This document shows, piece by piece, positions 14,314 through 21,660 of a stretch of 21,660 nucleotides of DNA. Source of the stretch: JBCCLJ01 sp039026915. GTDB lineage: Bacteria; Acidobacteriota; Thermoanaerobaculia; Multivoradales; Multivoraceae. Positions within the stretch are counted from its first letter, which is position 1. The number at the start of each line of letters is the position of its first letter. The translations under genes and the position numbers were made by a program. The notes under the pieces are model-generated. The model did no database searches. It had not been told where the DNA came from and saw only the letters and a program-made list of their open reading frames with translations. The DNA is taken from NCBI GenBank assembly GCA_039026915.1, contig JBCCLJ010000116.1, forward strand, positions 1-21,660, given 5' to 3'.

Positions 14314-16785
14314 ATGCGGGTTCGCACCCACCTCTTTGCACGAACATCCCCAGCCTGCCCTCCCACCCCCTCGCAATCGCGACTCGAGCTCTTTCCTGGA
14401 GCCTTTTCGGTACTTGCCGCGCCCTGTCTTTCCGCGCTCTGTCTTGCCGCACTCTGTCTCCTCGCGCTTCCCGACGCCGGGCGTGCTCAGGAAGCGCCCA
14501 GCCAAATCGAAGGCAGAGTGCTCATCGCACCGGAAGCTGATGCGGCGAGCGACGAGGCGGTGCCGCTACCCGGCGCCCAGGTCCGGCTCGAGCCGGCTCT
14601 CGTCGGAGCGGTCCGCACCGACGGTGACGGCGCCTTCGTCTTTCGGCGCCTCCCTCCCCGCACTTACACGATCATCGCCTCGGCGCCCGGCTTCCGTGAC
14701 CAGCGCCAGACCGTCAACCTCGGCGAGGAGCCGGTGGCGGCGCTCGAGTTCGCGCTGCCGCTTCTGCCGACGACGCTCGACAGCATCGACGTCACCGCCA
14801 GCTATTCGCTGGGCCGGGACGATCCCGCCCGCGCTGCCGCCCTCAGCGCCGAAGAGCTTCTCGAGCTTCCCCACTTCGGTGACGACATCGTGCGCGCCAT
14901 CGCCGTTCTGCCCGGCGTCGCCTCTGGCGACGCTTCCGCCGAGTTCAACGTGCGCGGCGGACTGACACGCGAGGTGCGCTACGAGATCGACGGTCTCGAG
15001 ATCTTCGAGCCCTACCACCTGCAGGACTTCCAGGGCATCTTCAGCATCATCGATCCGGATGTGCTTTCGGGCGTCGACTTCTACACCGGTTCCTTTCCCG
15101 TGGAGTACGGTGACCGCTCGACCGCGGTGCTCGACCTCTCCACCTATTCGCCCGAAGAGCGACGCTTCGACTTCGGCATCAGCCTGCTCAGCGCCTGGGG
15201 CTCGGCGGCGGGCCAGCTCGAAAAGGGCAGCTGGTTCGCTTCGGCCCGCCGCGGCTGGCTCGACCTCGTGCTCGACCTCGTCGGCGACGAGGACAGCGAG
15301 CAGGAGACGAGCGAAGGGAGCGGACCCGAGTACTGGGACTTTCTCGCGAAGTACGAGAGAGACTTCAGTGAGCGTCAGACCTTTCGTTTCAACGCGCTGC
15401 TCTCGGGAGACACCAACGATCAGTTCGAGCGCGAGATCGAGGGCGACGAATTCGAGGAAGAGACGACCGACGCCAGCTACGGCAACAGCTACGTCTGGCT
15501 CCGGCACGAGAGTCTGCTCGGCGATCGAGGTCTCCTGGAGAGCATGGCCTCCGTCGGACGCGTCGACCGCGACCGCTTCGTCGAGGAAATCGGAACCGAG
15601 AATGACTTCCGCATTCGCGAGGAGCGGCAGCTCGACGTGCTGCAGGCGCGTCAGGACCTCTCTCTCGACCTCGGCAAGCGTCACTTTCTCAAAGCCGGAT
15701 GGGAAGGCCGGCGCTACGAGGCGGACTACGACTACAGCAACGACGTCGCGCTCATCTCGCCCGTCGGTGAGGTTCTCGGGCGAGCTCCTGTAACGACCTT
15801 CGAAGGGCTTTTCGACAGCACGCATCTCGGGCTGTACGTCGCCGACCGTTGGCAGGTCGGAAACCGGCTGGTCGTCGAGGCGGGCGCTCGCTGGGACCGC
15901 TTCTCGCTCACCGACGAAGACCACGTCTCGCCCCGCCTGAACGCCGTGCTCGATCTGGGCGGCGGCTGGCGTGGCCGTCTCGGCTGGGGTCAGTTCTACC
16001 AGAGCCAGAGGCCCCACGAGCTGCAGGTCGGCGACGGGGAAACGCGCTTCTTCGAGGCCGAACGCGCGGAGCACCGCACCCTGGGACTCGAGCGCAACTT
16101 CGCTCGCGGACGAGCCAACTGGGTGGTGCGCGCCGATCTCTACCAGCGGCAGATGGACGATCTGAGACCGCGGTACGAAAACCTCTTCCAGACCTTCGTT
16201 CTCAACCCCGAGACCGCCCACGACCGCATCCTCGTGGAGCCGACTGAAGCCCTTGCATCGGGCCTCGAGCTCTTCGTCGCTCGACGAGCCGGCGGCAAGT
16301 TCGACTGGTGGGTGAACTACGCGTGGTCGGAGGTCGAAGACACGATCGACGGCGTCGACGTCCTGCGAGCGACCGACCAGACCCACGCCCTCAACTTGAG
16401 CCTCAACTGGCGGCCGGGCGCGCGTTGGAACTTCAATGCGGTCTGGGGGTACCACACCGGCTGGCCGACGACGCCCGTCGGCGTCACTCTCGCCGAGGGT
16501 CCGGACGGACCGCGAGCCCTGCCGGTCATTGGTGCTCTGCGCTCGGAGCGGCTCGACGACTACCACCGTCTCGACCTGCGCGCCTCGCGACGCTTCCAGC
16601 TCGACCGCGGTCTGATCGAGCTCTTCATCGACGTGCAGAACCTCTACAACCGCGAAAACGAGGCGGGCTTCGAGGTCGACGGAGCGAACTTCTCGATCGA
16701 CGAAGCGGGCCTGCCGGTCTACACCCCGACGCCCGAGACCTGGCTCGGGATCATCCCTTCGTTCGGCATCTCGTGGTCCTTCTGA
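14314..16785 (+). CDS. TonB-dependent receptor with N-terminal CarboxypepD_reg-like domain
   Basis: An 823-residue outer-membrane receptor. The signal peptide (1-58, ending GRAQ) is long. Residues about 63-150 form a carboxypeptidase-regulatory-like beta-sandwich (IEGRVL...PLPGAQVRL...TDGDGAFVFRRLPPRTYTI). The plug domain (about 165-280) contains ELPHFGDDIVRAIAVLPGVA, FNVRGGLTREVRYEIDGLEI and GSFPVEYGDRSTAVLDL. The rest is the 22-strand barrel, ending in the aromatic FGISWSF that the BAM machinery needs. Such receptors import siderophores, glycans or other nutrients using TonB-ExbBD energy; the ligand is unknown. ATG 14314 is chosen since GGAG lies 7 bases upstream; longer readings lack a signal peptide at the N-terminus. 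The response regulator begins 44 bases after its stop, so the two are probably one operon. Confidence 0.92.
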   Translation: MRVRTHLFARTSPACPPTPSQSRLELFPGAFSVLAAPCLSALCLAALCLLALPDAGRAQEAPSQIEGRVLIAPEADAASDEAVPLPGAQVRLEPALVGAVRTDGDGAFVFRRLPPRTYTIIASAPGFRDQRQTVNLGEEPVAALEFALPLLPTTLDSIDVTASYSLGRDDPARAAALSAEELLELPHFGDDIVRAIAVLPGVASGDASAEFNVRGGLTREVRYEIDGLEIFEPYHLQDFQGIFSIIDPDVLSGVDFYTGSFPVEYGDRSTAVLDLSTYSPEERRFDFGISLLSAWGSAAGQLEKGSWFASARRGWLDLVLDLVGDEDSEQETSEGSGPEYWDFLAKYERDFSERQTFRFNALLSGDTNDQFEREIEGDEFEEETTDASYGNSYVWLRHESLLGDRGLLESMASVGRVDRDRFVEEIGTENDFRIREERQLDVLQARQDLSLDLGKRHFLKAGWEGRRYEADYDYSNDVALISPVGEVLGRAPVTTFEGLFDSTHLGLYVADRWQVGNRLVVEAGARWDRFSLTDEDHVSPRLNAVLDLGGGWRGRLGWGQFYQSQRPHELQVGDGETRFFEAERAEHRTLGLERNFARGRANWVVRADLYQRQMDDLRPRYENLFQTFVLNPETAHDRILVEPTEALASGLELFVARRAGGKFDWWVNYAWSEVEDTIDGVDVLRATDQTHALNLSLNWRPGARWNFNAVWGYHTGWPTTPVGVTLAEGPDGPRALPVIGALRSERLDDYHRLDLRASRRFQLDRGLIELFIDVQNLYNRENEAGFEVDGANFSIDEAGLPVYTPTPETWLGIIPSFGISWSF
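14419..14463 (+). repeat. 15-base tandem repeat inside a signal peptide
   Basis: Three in-frame 15-base units encode APCLS-ALCLA-ALCLL (residues 36-50), the hydrophobic core of the TonB receptor's signal peptide. The shared word is GC-CTC/CCC-TGT-CTT/CTC, so the units look like a recent in-frame expansion. Confidence 0.6.
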
Positions 16786-16829
16786 CTCCGGTGCGAAGCT
16801 CCCGTCACGACGCGTGCAAGGATGACGGC

Positions 16830-17510
16830 GTGAGAGTTCTGGTCATCGAAGACGACCTCGACATCGCGAGCAACATTGGCGACTACCTGAGCGCGCGCGG
16901 TCACGGCGTCGACTTCGCCTACGACGGCATCTCCGGGATGCACCTTGCCCTGACGGGCGACTTCGACGCCCTGGTCATCGACATCATGCTGCCGGGGATG
17001 AGCGGACTGGACCTCTGTCAGAAGCTGCGCACCGAGGCGCGACGGAGTACCCCTGCTCTCATGCTCACGGCGCGCGACACCCTCGACGACAAGCTCGATG
17101 GCTTCGCCGCCGGCGCTGACGACTACATGGTGAAGCCCTTCGCGCTGCAGGAGCTCGAGGCGCGACTTTTGGCACTCCAGCGGCGTGGCCAGGAGCCCGG
17201 AGAGGGCGCTCTCGAGGTCGCCGACCTCCGACTCGATCCCGCGACGCGCAGCGTCGTGCGTGACGGTCGACGCCTCTCGGTCCAAGGAGCCGCCTTCGAC
17301 ATCCTCCGATTCCTCATGGAGCGCTCTCCCGAAGCCGTCAAACGCCAGGAGATCGAAGAGATGCTGTGGCCGGACGAGCCGCCACCGAGCGACGTCCTGC
17401 GCAGCCATATCTACGGCCTGCGACGCGCCATCGATCGCCCTTTCAGCCAGCCGCTGCTTCACACGCTTCGGGGCTACGGCTTCCAGCTGGCCTCACTGGA
17501 CGACGACTGA
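16830..17510 (+). CDS. OmpR-family response regulator
   Basis: A 226-residue two-component regulator. The receiver domain (1-118) has the acidic pair D8-D9, phosphoacceptor D51 in VIDIMLPGMSGLDL, T80 and K102 in DDYMVKPF. The C-terminal winged helix (about 128-224) has the OmpR pattern: ADLRLDPATRSVVRDGRRL, a transactivation/recognition helix region in DVLRSHIYGLRRAID, and a final wing LLHTLRGYGFQL. It should bind DNA as a dimer when phosphorylated by the histidine kinase encoded 29 bases downstream. The start is GTG 16830, with AAGGA about 8 bases before it; an ATG at 16822 is out of frame. Being between a TonB receptor and its kinase, it likely controls receptor or neighbouring transport genes, though no operator was identified. 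Confidence 0.93.
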   Translation: MRVLVIEDDLDIASNIGDYLSARGHGVDFAYDGISGMHLALTGDFDALVIDIMLPGMSGLDLCQKLRTEARRSTPALMLTARDTLDDKLDGFAAGADDYMVKPFALQELEARLLALQRRGQEPGEGALEVADLRLDPATRSVVRDGRRLSVQGAAFDILRFLMERSPEAVKRQEIEEMLWPDEPPPSDVLRSHIYGLRRAIDRPFSQPLLHTLRGYGFQLASLDDD

Positions 17511-17539
17511 ATCCCGACTGCCCTCGGATCGAGAGCCCC

Positions 17540-18853
17540 TTGAATCGCATCGACAAACCGGCGCATCCGCTCCCGCTCCCGCTGCGATCGATCCGTCGCA
17601 AGGCGCTCGCCAGCCTGGTGCTCGCCGGCGTTGCGCTGGCGCCTTTGGTCCTCTCGATCCTTTGGGCTGGCGCGGTCGGGCTCGAAGACCTGATGCTGCG
17701 CAAGCAGCTGGAGAGAGAGACGGCCCGGCTCGGCGCGATCTTCCGCCAGACCGGCGAACGGCCCCAGCCGTCGCGGAACTTCACCCCCTACTGGCCCGGC
17801 GACAGCCTGCCGGAGGAGCTGGCGATCCTGGAGGCCGATCGCTGGATCTGGTCGAAAGCGACGCGAATCCCCGACCTGCCGCCCGGCACCTACGAGATCG
17901 GTGAGAGCGAGTACTTCGTTCAGGTCGAAGAGCTCGAAGCAGGGTCGATCTTCGTCTTTCTCGACGTGACCGATCAGGAGCCGCTCGAGGGACTCGAGTC
18001 GTCGATCATGTTGTCCACGGGCAGTGCGCTGCTCGGTGCCGTCTTGGCCGCCGCTTCGTTCCTCGCCTTCCGACTCGATCGTCAGTTCGTCGAGCCGGTG
18101 CGCGTGCTCGCCGAGGCGACCGAGCGATGGGAGCTGGACGACTGGCGATCGCACCCGGCGCCCGGCGCGGAGCGCGACGACGAACTCGGCGTTCTGGCTC
18201 GCGCCACCAGGACTTCGGCCCTGCGCATCGGTGGCTTTCTCGAGCGCGAGCGCAACTTCACGCGCAACGCCAGCCACGAGCTCCGCAGCCCCCTCACCGT
18301 CGTGCGCGGAGCGCTGGAGCTGCTCCAGCAGCAGTCGGGACCCGACGCCGAGGCTCCTCTGGCGCGGATCGAGAGAGCGACGAAGCGCATGGAGTCGACG
18401 GTGGAGACCTTCCTGTGGCTCGCCCGGGAGGAGGTCCCCGTCGCCGACATGCCGATCGAAGTCGAGCCCTTGCTCGCTGAGTGCGTCGAGCAGCTTCTGG
18501 CGGGGAACCCTGCGCGCGAGCAGGTCGACCTGCGCTGCACGGTTCCCGAGGGACTGACGATCACAGCTCATCCGCAGGTGCTGCGCGTCGTCTTCGACAA
18601 CCTGATCGGGAACGCCGTTCGTCACGGCACCACGGGACCGATCGAAGTCGTCCTGAGCAACGAAGCTGTCGAAGTCCGCAATCGGGCGGCAGCAGCGACG
18701 GCCGCCGGCCTCGGTGCCGACACCGGCTTTGGCCTTCGCATCGTCCGTCAGCTCTGTGAGCGTTCCGGCTGGCGGCTCGACATCGACGACGGCGAGGCTG
18801 CGACGAGCGGAGAGGGCGCGGTCGACGTTCGGTTGCGGGTCTTCCTCACGTGA
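17540..18853 (+). CDS. Sensor histidine kinase
   Basis: A 437-residue membrane sensor, partner of the regulator just upstream. Transmembrane helices at about 22-46 and 158-178 enclose a periplasmic domain of ~110 residues with LPPGTYEIGESEYFVQVEEL and FVFLDVTDQEPLE, a short sensor type I have seen in other kinases but cannot name. A HAMP-like linker (about 179-235) leads to HisKA, with phospho-acceptor H246 in NASHELRSPLTVV. The ATPase domain has N-box FDNLIGNAVRHG (352-363) and a G-box DTGFGLRIVRQL (394-405). The usual DxGxGI stretch between them is reduced to VEVRNRAAAATAAG, so the ATP lid is short. The TTG start at 17540 places the first helix correctly. There is only a weak GAGAG upstream, so the start is uncertain. 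The signal is unknown; envelope state or a receptor ligand is plausible. Confidence 0.88.
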   Translation: MNRIDKPAHPLPLPLRSIRRKALASLVLAGVALAPLVLSILWAGAVGLEDLMLRKQLERETARLGAIFRQTGERPQPSRNFTPYWPGDSLPEELAILEADRWIWSKATRIPDLPPGTYEIGESEYFVQVEELEAGSIFVFLDVTDQEPLEGLESSIMLSTGSALLGAVLAAASFLAFRLDRQFVEPVRVLAEATERWELDDWRSHPAPGAERDDELGVLARATRTSALRIGGFLERERNFTRNASHELRSPLTVVRGALELLQQQSGPDAEAPLARIERATKRMESTVETFLWLAREEVPVADMPIEVEPLLAECVEQLLAGNPAREQVDLRCTVPEGLTITAHPQVLRVVFDNLIGNAVRHGTTGPIEVVLSNEAVEVRNRAAAATAAGLGADTGFGLRIVRQLCERSGWRLDIDDGEAATSGEGAVDVRLRVFLT

Positions 18854-18855
18854 GG
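18844..18855. repeat. 12-base palindrome at the stop codon
   Basis: CCTCACGTGAGG is a perfect palindrome containing the TGA stop of the histidine kinase gene. The following gap to 18965 also holds ATCGC-TTC-GCGAT (18879-18891). Neither is a clear terminator, and no strong promoter for the next gene is seen. Confidence 0.3.
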
Positions 18856-18965
18856 TCCTCGAACTCACTCGCCAAGGGATCGCTTCGCGATGCGCGAGAT
18901 GCGACTAGGATTCCCGGGGCCGGACGCGTCTCTGGCTGAACCTGCGCCTAACCCAAGAGACTCCG

Positions 18966-21104
18966 ATGCCGGCTGACACTCCCCCACTGCCTTCCCTCGC
19001 CTGTCGCTCACTTCGCCTGACGTGGGCAAGGCGACGCAACTTCTCCGTCGGCCTCGCAACGGCGCTTGCGCTCACCCTCTGCCCGGCGAATGGAGTCCTC
19101 GCGCAGTCGACGGCGACCGCGGCACCCGAGGACACGGCCACGCGGCGCGTGCTCAAGCCGGAGGAGTTCGCGCGCTTCGTTCCGCGCACCGCCCTCGACA
19201 TGGTCGAGCAGATCCCGGGCTTTTCCGTACGCGAAGGCGGCGGTGAACGCGGGCTCGGGCAAGTCGACACCAACGTGCTGATCAACGGCCGGCGGATTTC
19301 GGGCAAGTCGAACGGGCCGATCGAGGCTCTGCGCCGCATCCCAGCGGGGGACGTCGTGCAACTCGAGATCGTCGACGGAGCGAGTCTCGACCTCGCCGGG
19401 CTTTCGGGCCAGGTGCTCAACGTCATCACGAGCACCGATCGGCGCGTCTCGGGACAGTTCAACTGGCAGCCGCGTGTACGCGACTTCGGTGCTCCGGTCA
19501 GCTGGGCGGAGTTCGAGGTCTCGCTCTCCGGCAGTAGCGAACGCGGCGAGTGGACCCTCGGTATCGCCAACGAGCAGGAGTATCGAGGCGATCGCGGCTT
19601 CGAAAGCGTCTTCGACGGCAACGAGGAGCTGACGGAGACGCGCTTCGAGCGCCGCTTCGAACGTGCCGACATACCGAAGATCTCCGGATCGTTTACGCGG
19701 GAGAGCGAGCGCGGCAACGTGCTGAACCTCATCGGTGAAGTTGGCGCCCGGCTCTCGCGCGAGCGGGAGTTCTCCGACCAGAGCAGCGTGGACGGCACCT
19801 TCCTGCGCACGCGGACGCTGCGCGAGACGGAAGACGAGATCAACTTCGAGATCGGCTTCGACTACGAGTTCGACCTGGGCCCCGGCCGTTGGAAGTGGAT
19901 CGGGCTGCACCGCAACGAGCACAGTCCGACAGAGGACAGCGTGCGCTTCGACTTCGCCGACGGGAGCACGCCGTTCGAAAGGATCTTCGAGCGTGAGGCG
20001 GACGAGCTCGAGACGATTCTGCGCTCCGAGTACACCTTCGGCCTCTGGGGCGGCGACGCACAGCTTTCGGTCGAGGGCGTGCGCAACGTCGTCGACCTGG
20101 AGTCGCAGCTTGCCGAGCGATCCGCAGACGGCTCGCTCGTACCCGTCCCGTTTCGCGGCTCGTCGTCGCGCGTCGAGGAAGATCGCGAAGAGGTCACTCT
20201 CAGCTTCAGCCGCGCACTGTCGCCGCGTCTCCAACTCCAAGCCTCCTTCGGTGCGGAGTACTCGAAGCTGGAACAGATCGGCGAGCTCGGCCTGACCCGA
20301 GATTTCGTGCGGCCCAAGGGCTTCCTGACGCTCGACTGGGGCGCGACGGAAAACCTCGACATCTCGACCAAGCTCGAGCGCCAGGTCGGCCAACTCGACT
20401 TTTCCGACTTCGCCGCCAGCGTCAACCTCAACCAGGAACAGGTGAACGTCAGCAACGTCAATCTCGTTCCGCCTCAGACCTGGCTGCTCGAGACCGAGCT
20501 GAACCAGAGCCTGGGGGAGGTCGGCTCGGCGACGCTGCGTCTCTCGTACGAGGAGATCGACGACATCGTCGACCAGATTCCGATCGAGGGCGGCGGGGAG
20601 GCCCCCGGCAACATCGACTCGGCCGAGCGCTACGGTGCGACGCTCGACCTGACGCTGCTCTCCGACTCGTTCGCTTGGCGCGGCGGCCGTCTCGACCTGA
20701 ACCTCAGCTTCGTCGAGTCCGAGGTTCTCGACCCTCTCTTCGGCACTCCTCGCCGCATCTCCGGCACCGACAACGTCGAGCTACGCTCCGAGCTGCGGCA
20801 GGACTTCTTCGGTACCGATTGGGCGACAGGGCTCGACCTCTTTTACGACGAAGAGGGGCGTGACTTCCGGCTCGACCAGATCACCTTTCAGAGGGACAAA
20901 CCGCCCTTCACGTCGATCTACCTCGAGCACAAGGACATCCGGGGACTGACGATCCGCGGCACGATCTCGAACATCCTCGACCGCAACAACAACCTCTCGC
21001 GCACGATCTTCGAGGATCGCGCCGCGGGGCTCGTCGAGCTGATCGAGACGCGGCAGCGCGAGTTTGGGCCGATCTACAGCATCACGATTCAAGGCAGTTT
21101 CTGA
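18966..21104 (+). CDS. TonB-dependent receptor (plug and barrel only)
   Basis: A 712-residue outer-membrane receptor. The signal peptide (1-46, cleavage near VLA-Q) has an unusually long N-region. The plug domain (about 62-158) begins TALDMVEQIPGFSVREGG and contains DTNVLINGRRISGKS and VVQLEIVDGASL. The remainder is a beta-barrel of alternating aromatic/charged strands, ending ITIQGSF with the terminal Phe typical of BAM substrates. Unlike the receptor at 14314 it has no carboxypeptidase-like domain, and the two are not close copies. The ligand is unknown. ATG 18966 is used, with only a weak AAGAGA upstream. It lies 112 bases after the histidine kinase and 136 before an RND-type adaptor gene; membership of the same transcript is possible but unproven. 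Confidence 0.9.
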   Translation: MPADTPPLPSLACRSLRLTWARRRNFSVGLATALALTLCPANGVLAQSTATAAPEDTATRRVLKPEEFARFVPRTALDMVEQIPGFSVREGGGERGLGQVDTNVLINGRRISGKSNGPIEALRRIPAGDVVQLEIVDGASLDLAGLSGQVLNVITSTDRRVSGQFNWQPRVRDFGAPVSWAEFEVSLSGSSERGEWTLGIANEQEYRGDRGFESVFDGNEELTETRFERRFERADIPKISGSFTRESERGNVLNLIGEVGARLSREREFSDQSSVDGTFLRTRTLRETEDEINFEIGFDYEFDLGPGRWKWIGLHRNEHSPTEDSVRFDFADGSTPFERIFEREADELETILRSEYTFGLWGGDAQLSVEGVRNVVDLESQLAERSADGSLVPVPFRGSSSRVEEDREEVTLSFSRALSPRLQLQASFGAEYSKLEQIGELGLTRDFVRPKGFLTLDWGATENLDISTKLERQVGQLDFSDFAASVNLNQEQVNVSNVNLVPPQTWLLETELNQSLGEVGSATLRLSYEEIDDIVDQIPIEGGGEAPGNIDSAERYGATLDLTLLSDSFAWRGGRLDLNLSFVESEVLDPLFGTPRRISGTDNVELRSELRQDFFGTDWATGLDLFYDEEGRDFRLDQITFQRDKPPFTSIYLEHKDIRGLTIRGTISNILDRNNNLSRTIFEDRAAGLVELIETRQREFGPIYSITIQGSF

Positions 21105-21240
21105 ACGGGATCTCCGGCGGCCCGAAGCCGATTGAGACCATCGTTCGGGGACGAGTCGCGGAAACAGTCCCGTGACGCTCGGCGTCCTCCTGCCAGCGTA
21201 GTCTTCTGGGTTACCGCCGCTCAGAAGCTGCGAGATCACC

Positions 21241-21660
21241 ATGCGACTCAAGACTCTCCTTCCCATCGCCGTCGTCTTGCTCGCCGTTCTCGGTGCCTTC
21301 GTCCTGCTGGCGACGCGTGAAACCGTGACGCCCGTACCCGCCGAGCGGCCGCTGCCTTCGGTGCGGGTGCTGACGGTCGAGCCGACCTCTCTCGAGCTGA
21401 GCGTCACCTCGCAGGGTACGGTACTGCCTCGCACGGAAAGCCAGATCGTTCCTGAAGTCGCGGGAGCCGTCGTCTGGACCTCTCCCGCTCTGGCCTCCGG
21501 CGGTTACTTCGAAGCCGGTGAGCTCCTCGTCCGGATCGACCCGGCGCGCTACCGCACCGCGGTCGATCGCGCCGAAGCCTCGGTCAGTCGAGCGCGGGGC
21601 GAGCTGGAGTACGCCCATGCCATGCTCCGACGCCAGGAGCGCCTCGCTTCGGAGGAGATC
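21241..21660 (+). CDS. RND/HlyD-type periplasmic adaptor (partial, 5' end)
   Basis: The first 140 residues of a membrane fusion protein cut by the window edge; no stop is present. A single N-terminal transmembrane or signal-anchor helix lies at about 5-24. Then comes the conserved adaptor start: VRVLTVEPTSLELSVTSQGTV, the barrel-sandwich half VPEVAGAVVW in variant form, EAGELLVRIDPARYRTAVDRA, and the beginning of the alpha-helical hairpin (ASVSRARGELEYAHAMLRRQ). These proteins link an inner-membrane RND pump to an outer-membrane channel for efflux. An RND pump gene would be expected just downstream, outside this window. The substrate cannot be inferred. ATG 21241 is the natural start; the ribosome site is weak. 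Confidence 0.88.
   Translation, partial: MRLKTLLPIAVVLLAVLGAFVLLATRETVTPVPAERPLPSVRVLTVEPTSLELSVTSQGTVLPRTESQIVPEVAGAVVWTSPALASGGYFEAGELLVRIDPARYRTAVDRAEASVSRARGELEYAHAMLRRQERLASEEI

Noticed and set aside
14566..16566. 666-codon minus-strand frame opposite the TonB receptor
   Set aside because: Shadow caused by GC-rich third positions; the receptor strand has full domain support.
16822..16829. ATG at 16822 as response regulator start
   Set aside because: Out of frame with the receiver domain and ends quickly; GTG 16830 fits the conserved N-terminus.
19008..20393. 461-codon minus-strand frame opposite the second TonB receptor
   Set aside because: Same shadow effect; no domain or start signal.

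Overview
The window is 21.7 kb of high-GC DNA whose strong third-position G/C produces many long antisense shadow frames. The gene content points to Acidobacteriota, most likely class Thermoanaerobaculia. The reasons are two large Ser/Thr kinases with TPR tails, an ECF sigma factor of the kinase-associated type, a sortilin-like Asp-box propeller protein, a secreted repeat protein ending in a Cys-containing domain I associate with that class, and two TonB-dependent receptors. This taxonomic call is inferred from family content; no rRNA or tRNA gene is visible.

Left end (1-4408). Bases 1-314 hold no convincing gene but carry a cluster of inverted repeats bounded by two diverged copies of a ~47-base direct repeat. 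Two minus-strand genes follow: a small secreted protein of unknown function (311-883) and a secreted 1102-residue VPS10/sortilin-like Asp-box protein (1100-4408). Both end in hairpins that overlap the stop codon.

Signalling block (4548-12969, plus strand). A membrane-anchored Ser/Thr kinase with kinesin-light-chain-like TPRs is followed by a second kinase-TPR gene and an ECF sigma factor whose ATG overlaps the second kinase's stop (ATGA). Then comes an exported protein with six propeller-like repeats. The second kinase gene carries a +1 frameshift in a GGGG run at 9157-9160, which separates the catalytic and membrane part from the TPR part. The sigma factor has Asp-Thr-Ser-Ala where acidic region 2.2 residues are usual, so kinase-dependent activation is a reasonable hypothesis.

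Right end (13047-21660). A minus-strand exported protein with two VOC (glyoxalase-fold) domains is divergent from a plus-strand run: a TonB-dependent receptor with an N-terminal carboxypeptidase-regulatory-like domain, an OmpR-type response regulator, a histidine kinase, a second TonB-dependent receptor, and the start of an RND/HlyD-type periplasmic adaptor cut by the window edge. Spacing of 44 and 29 bases makes receptor-regulator-kinase a likely operon, suggesting a two-component system tied to outer-membrane uptake or envelope state.
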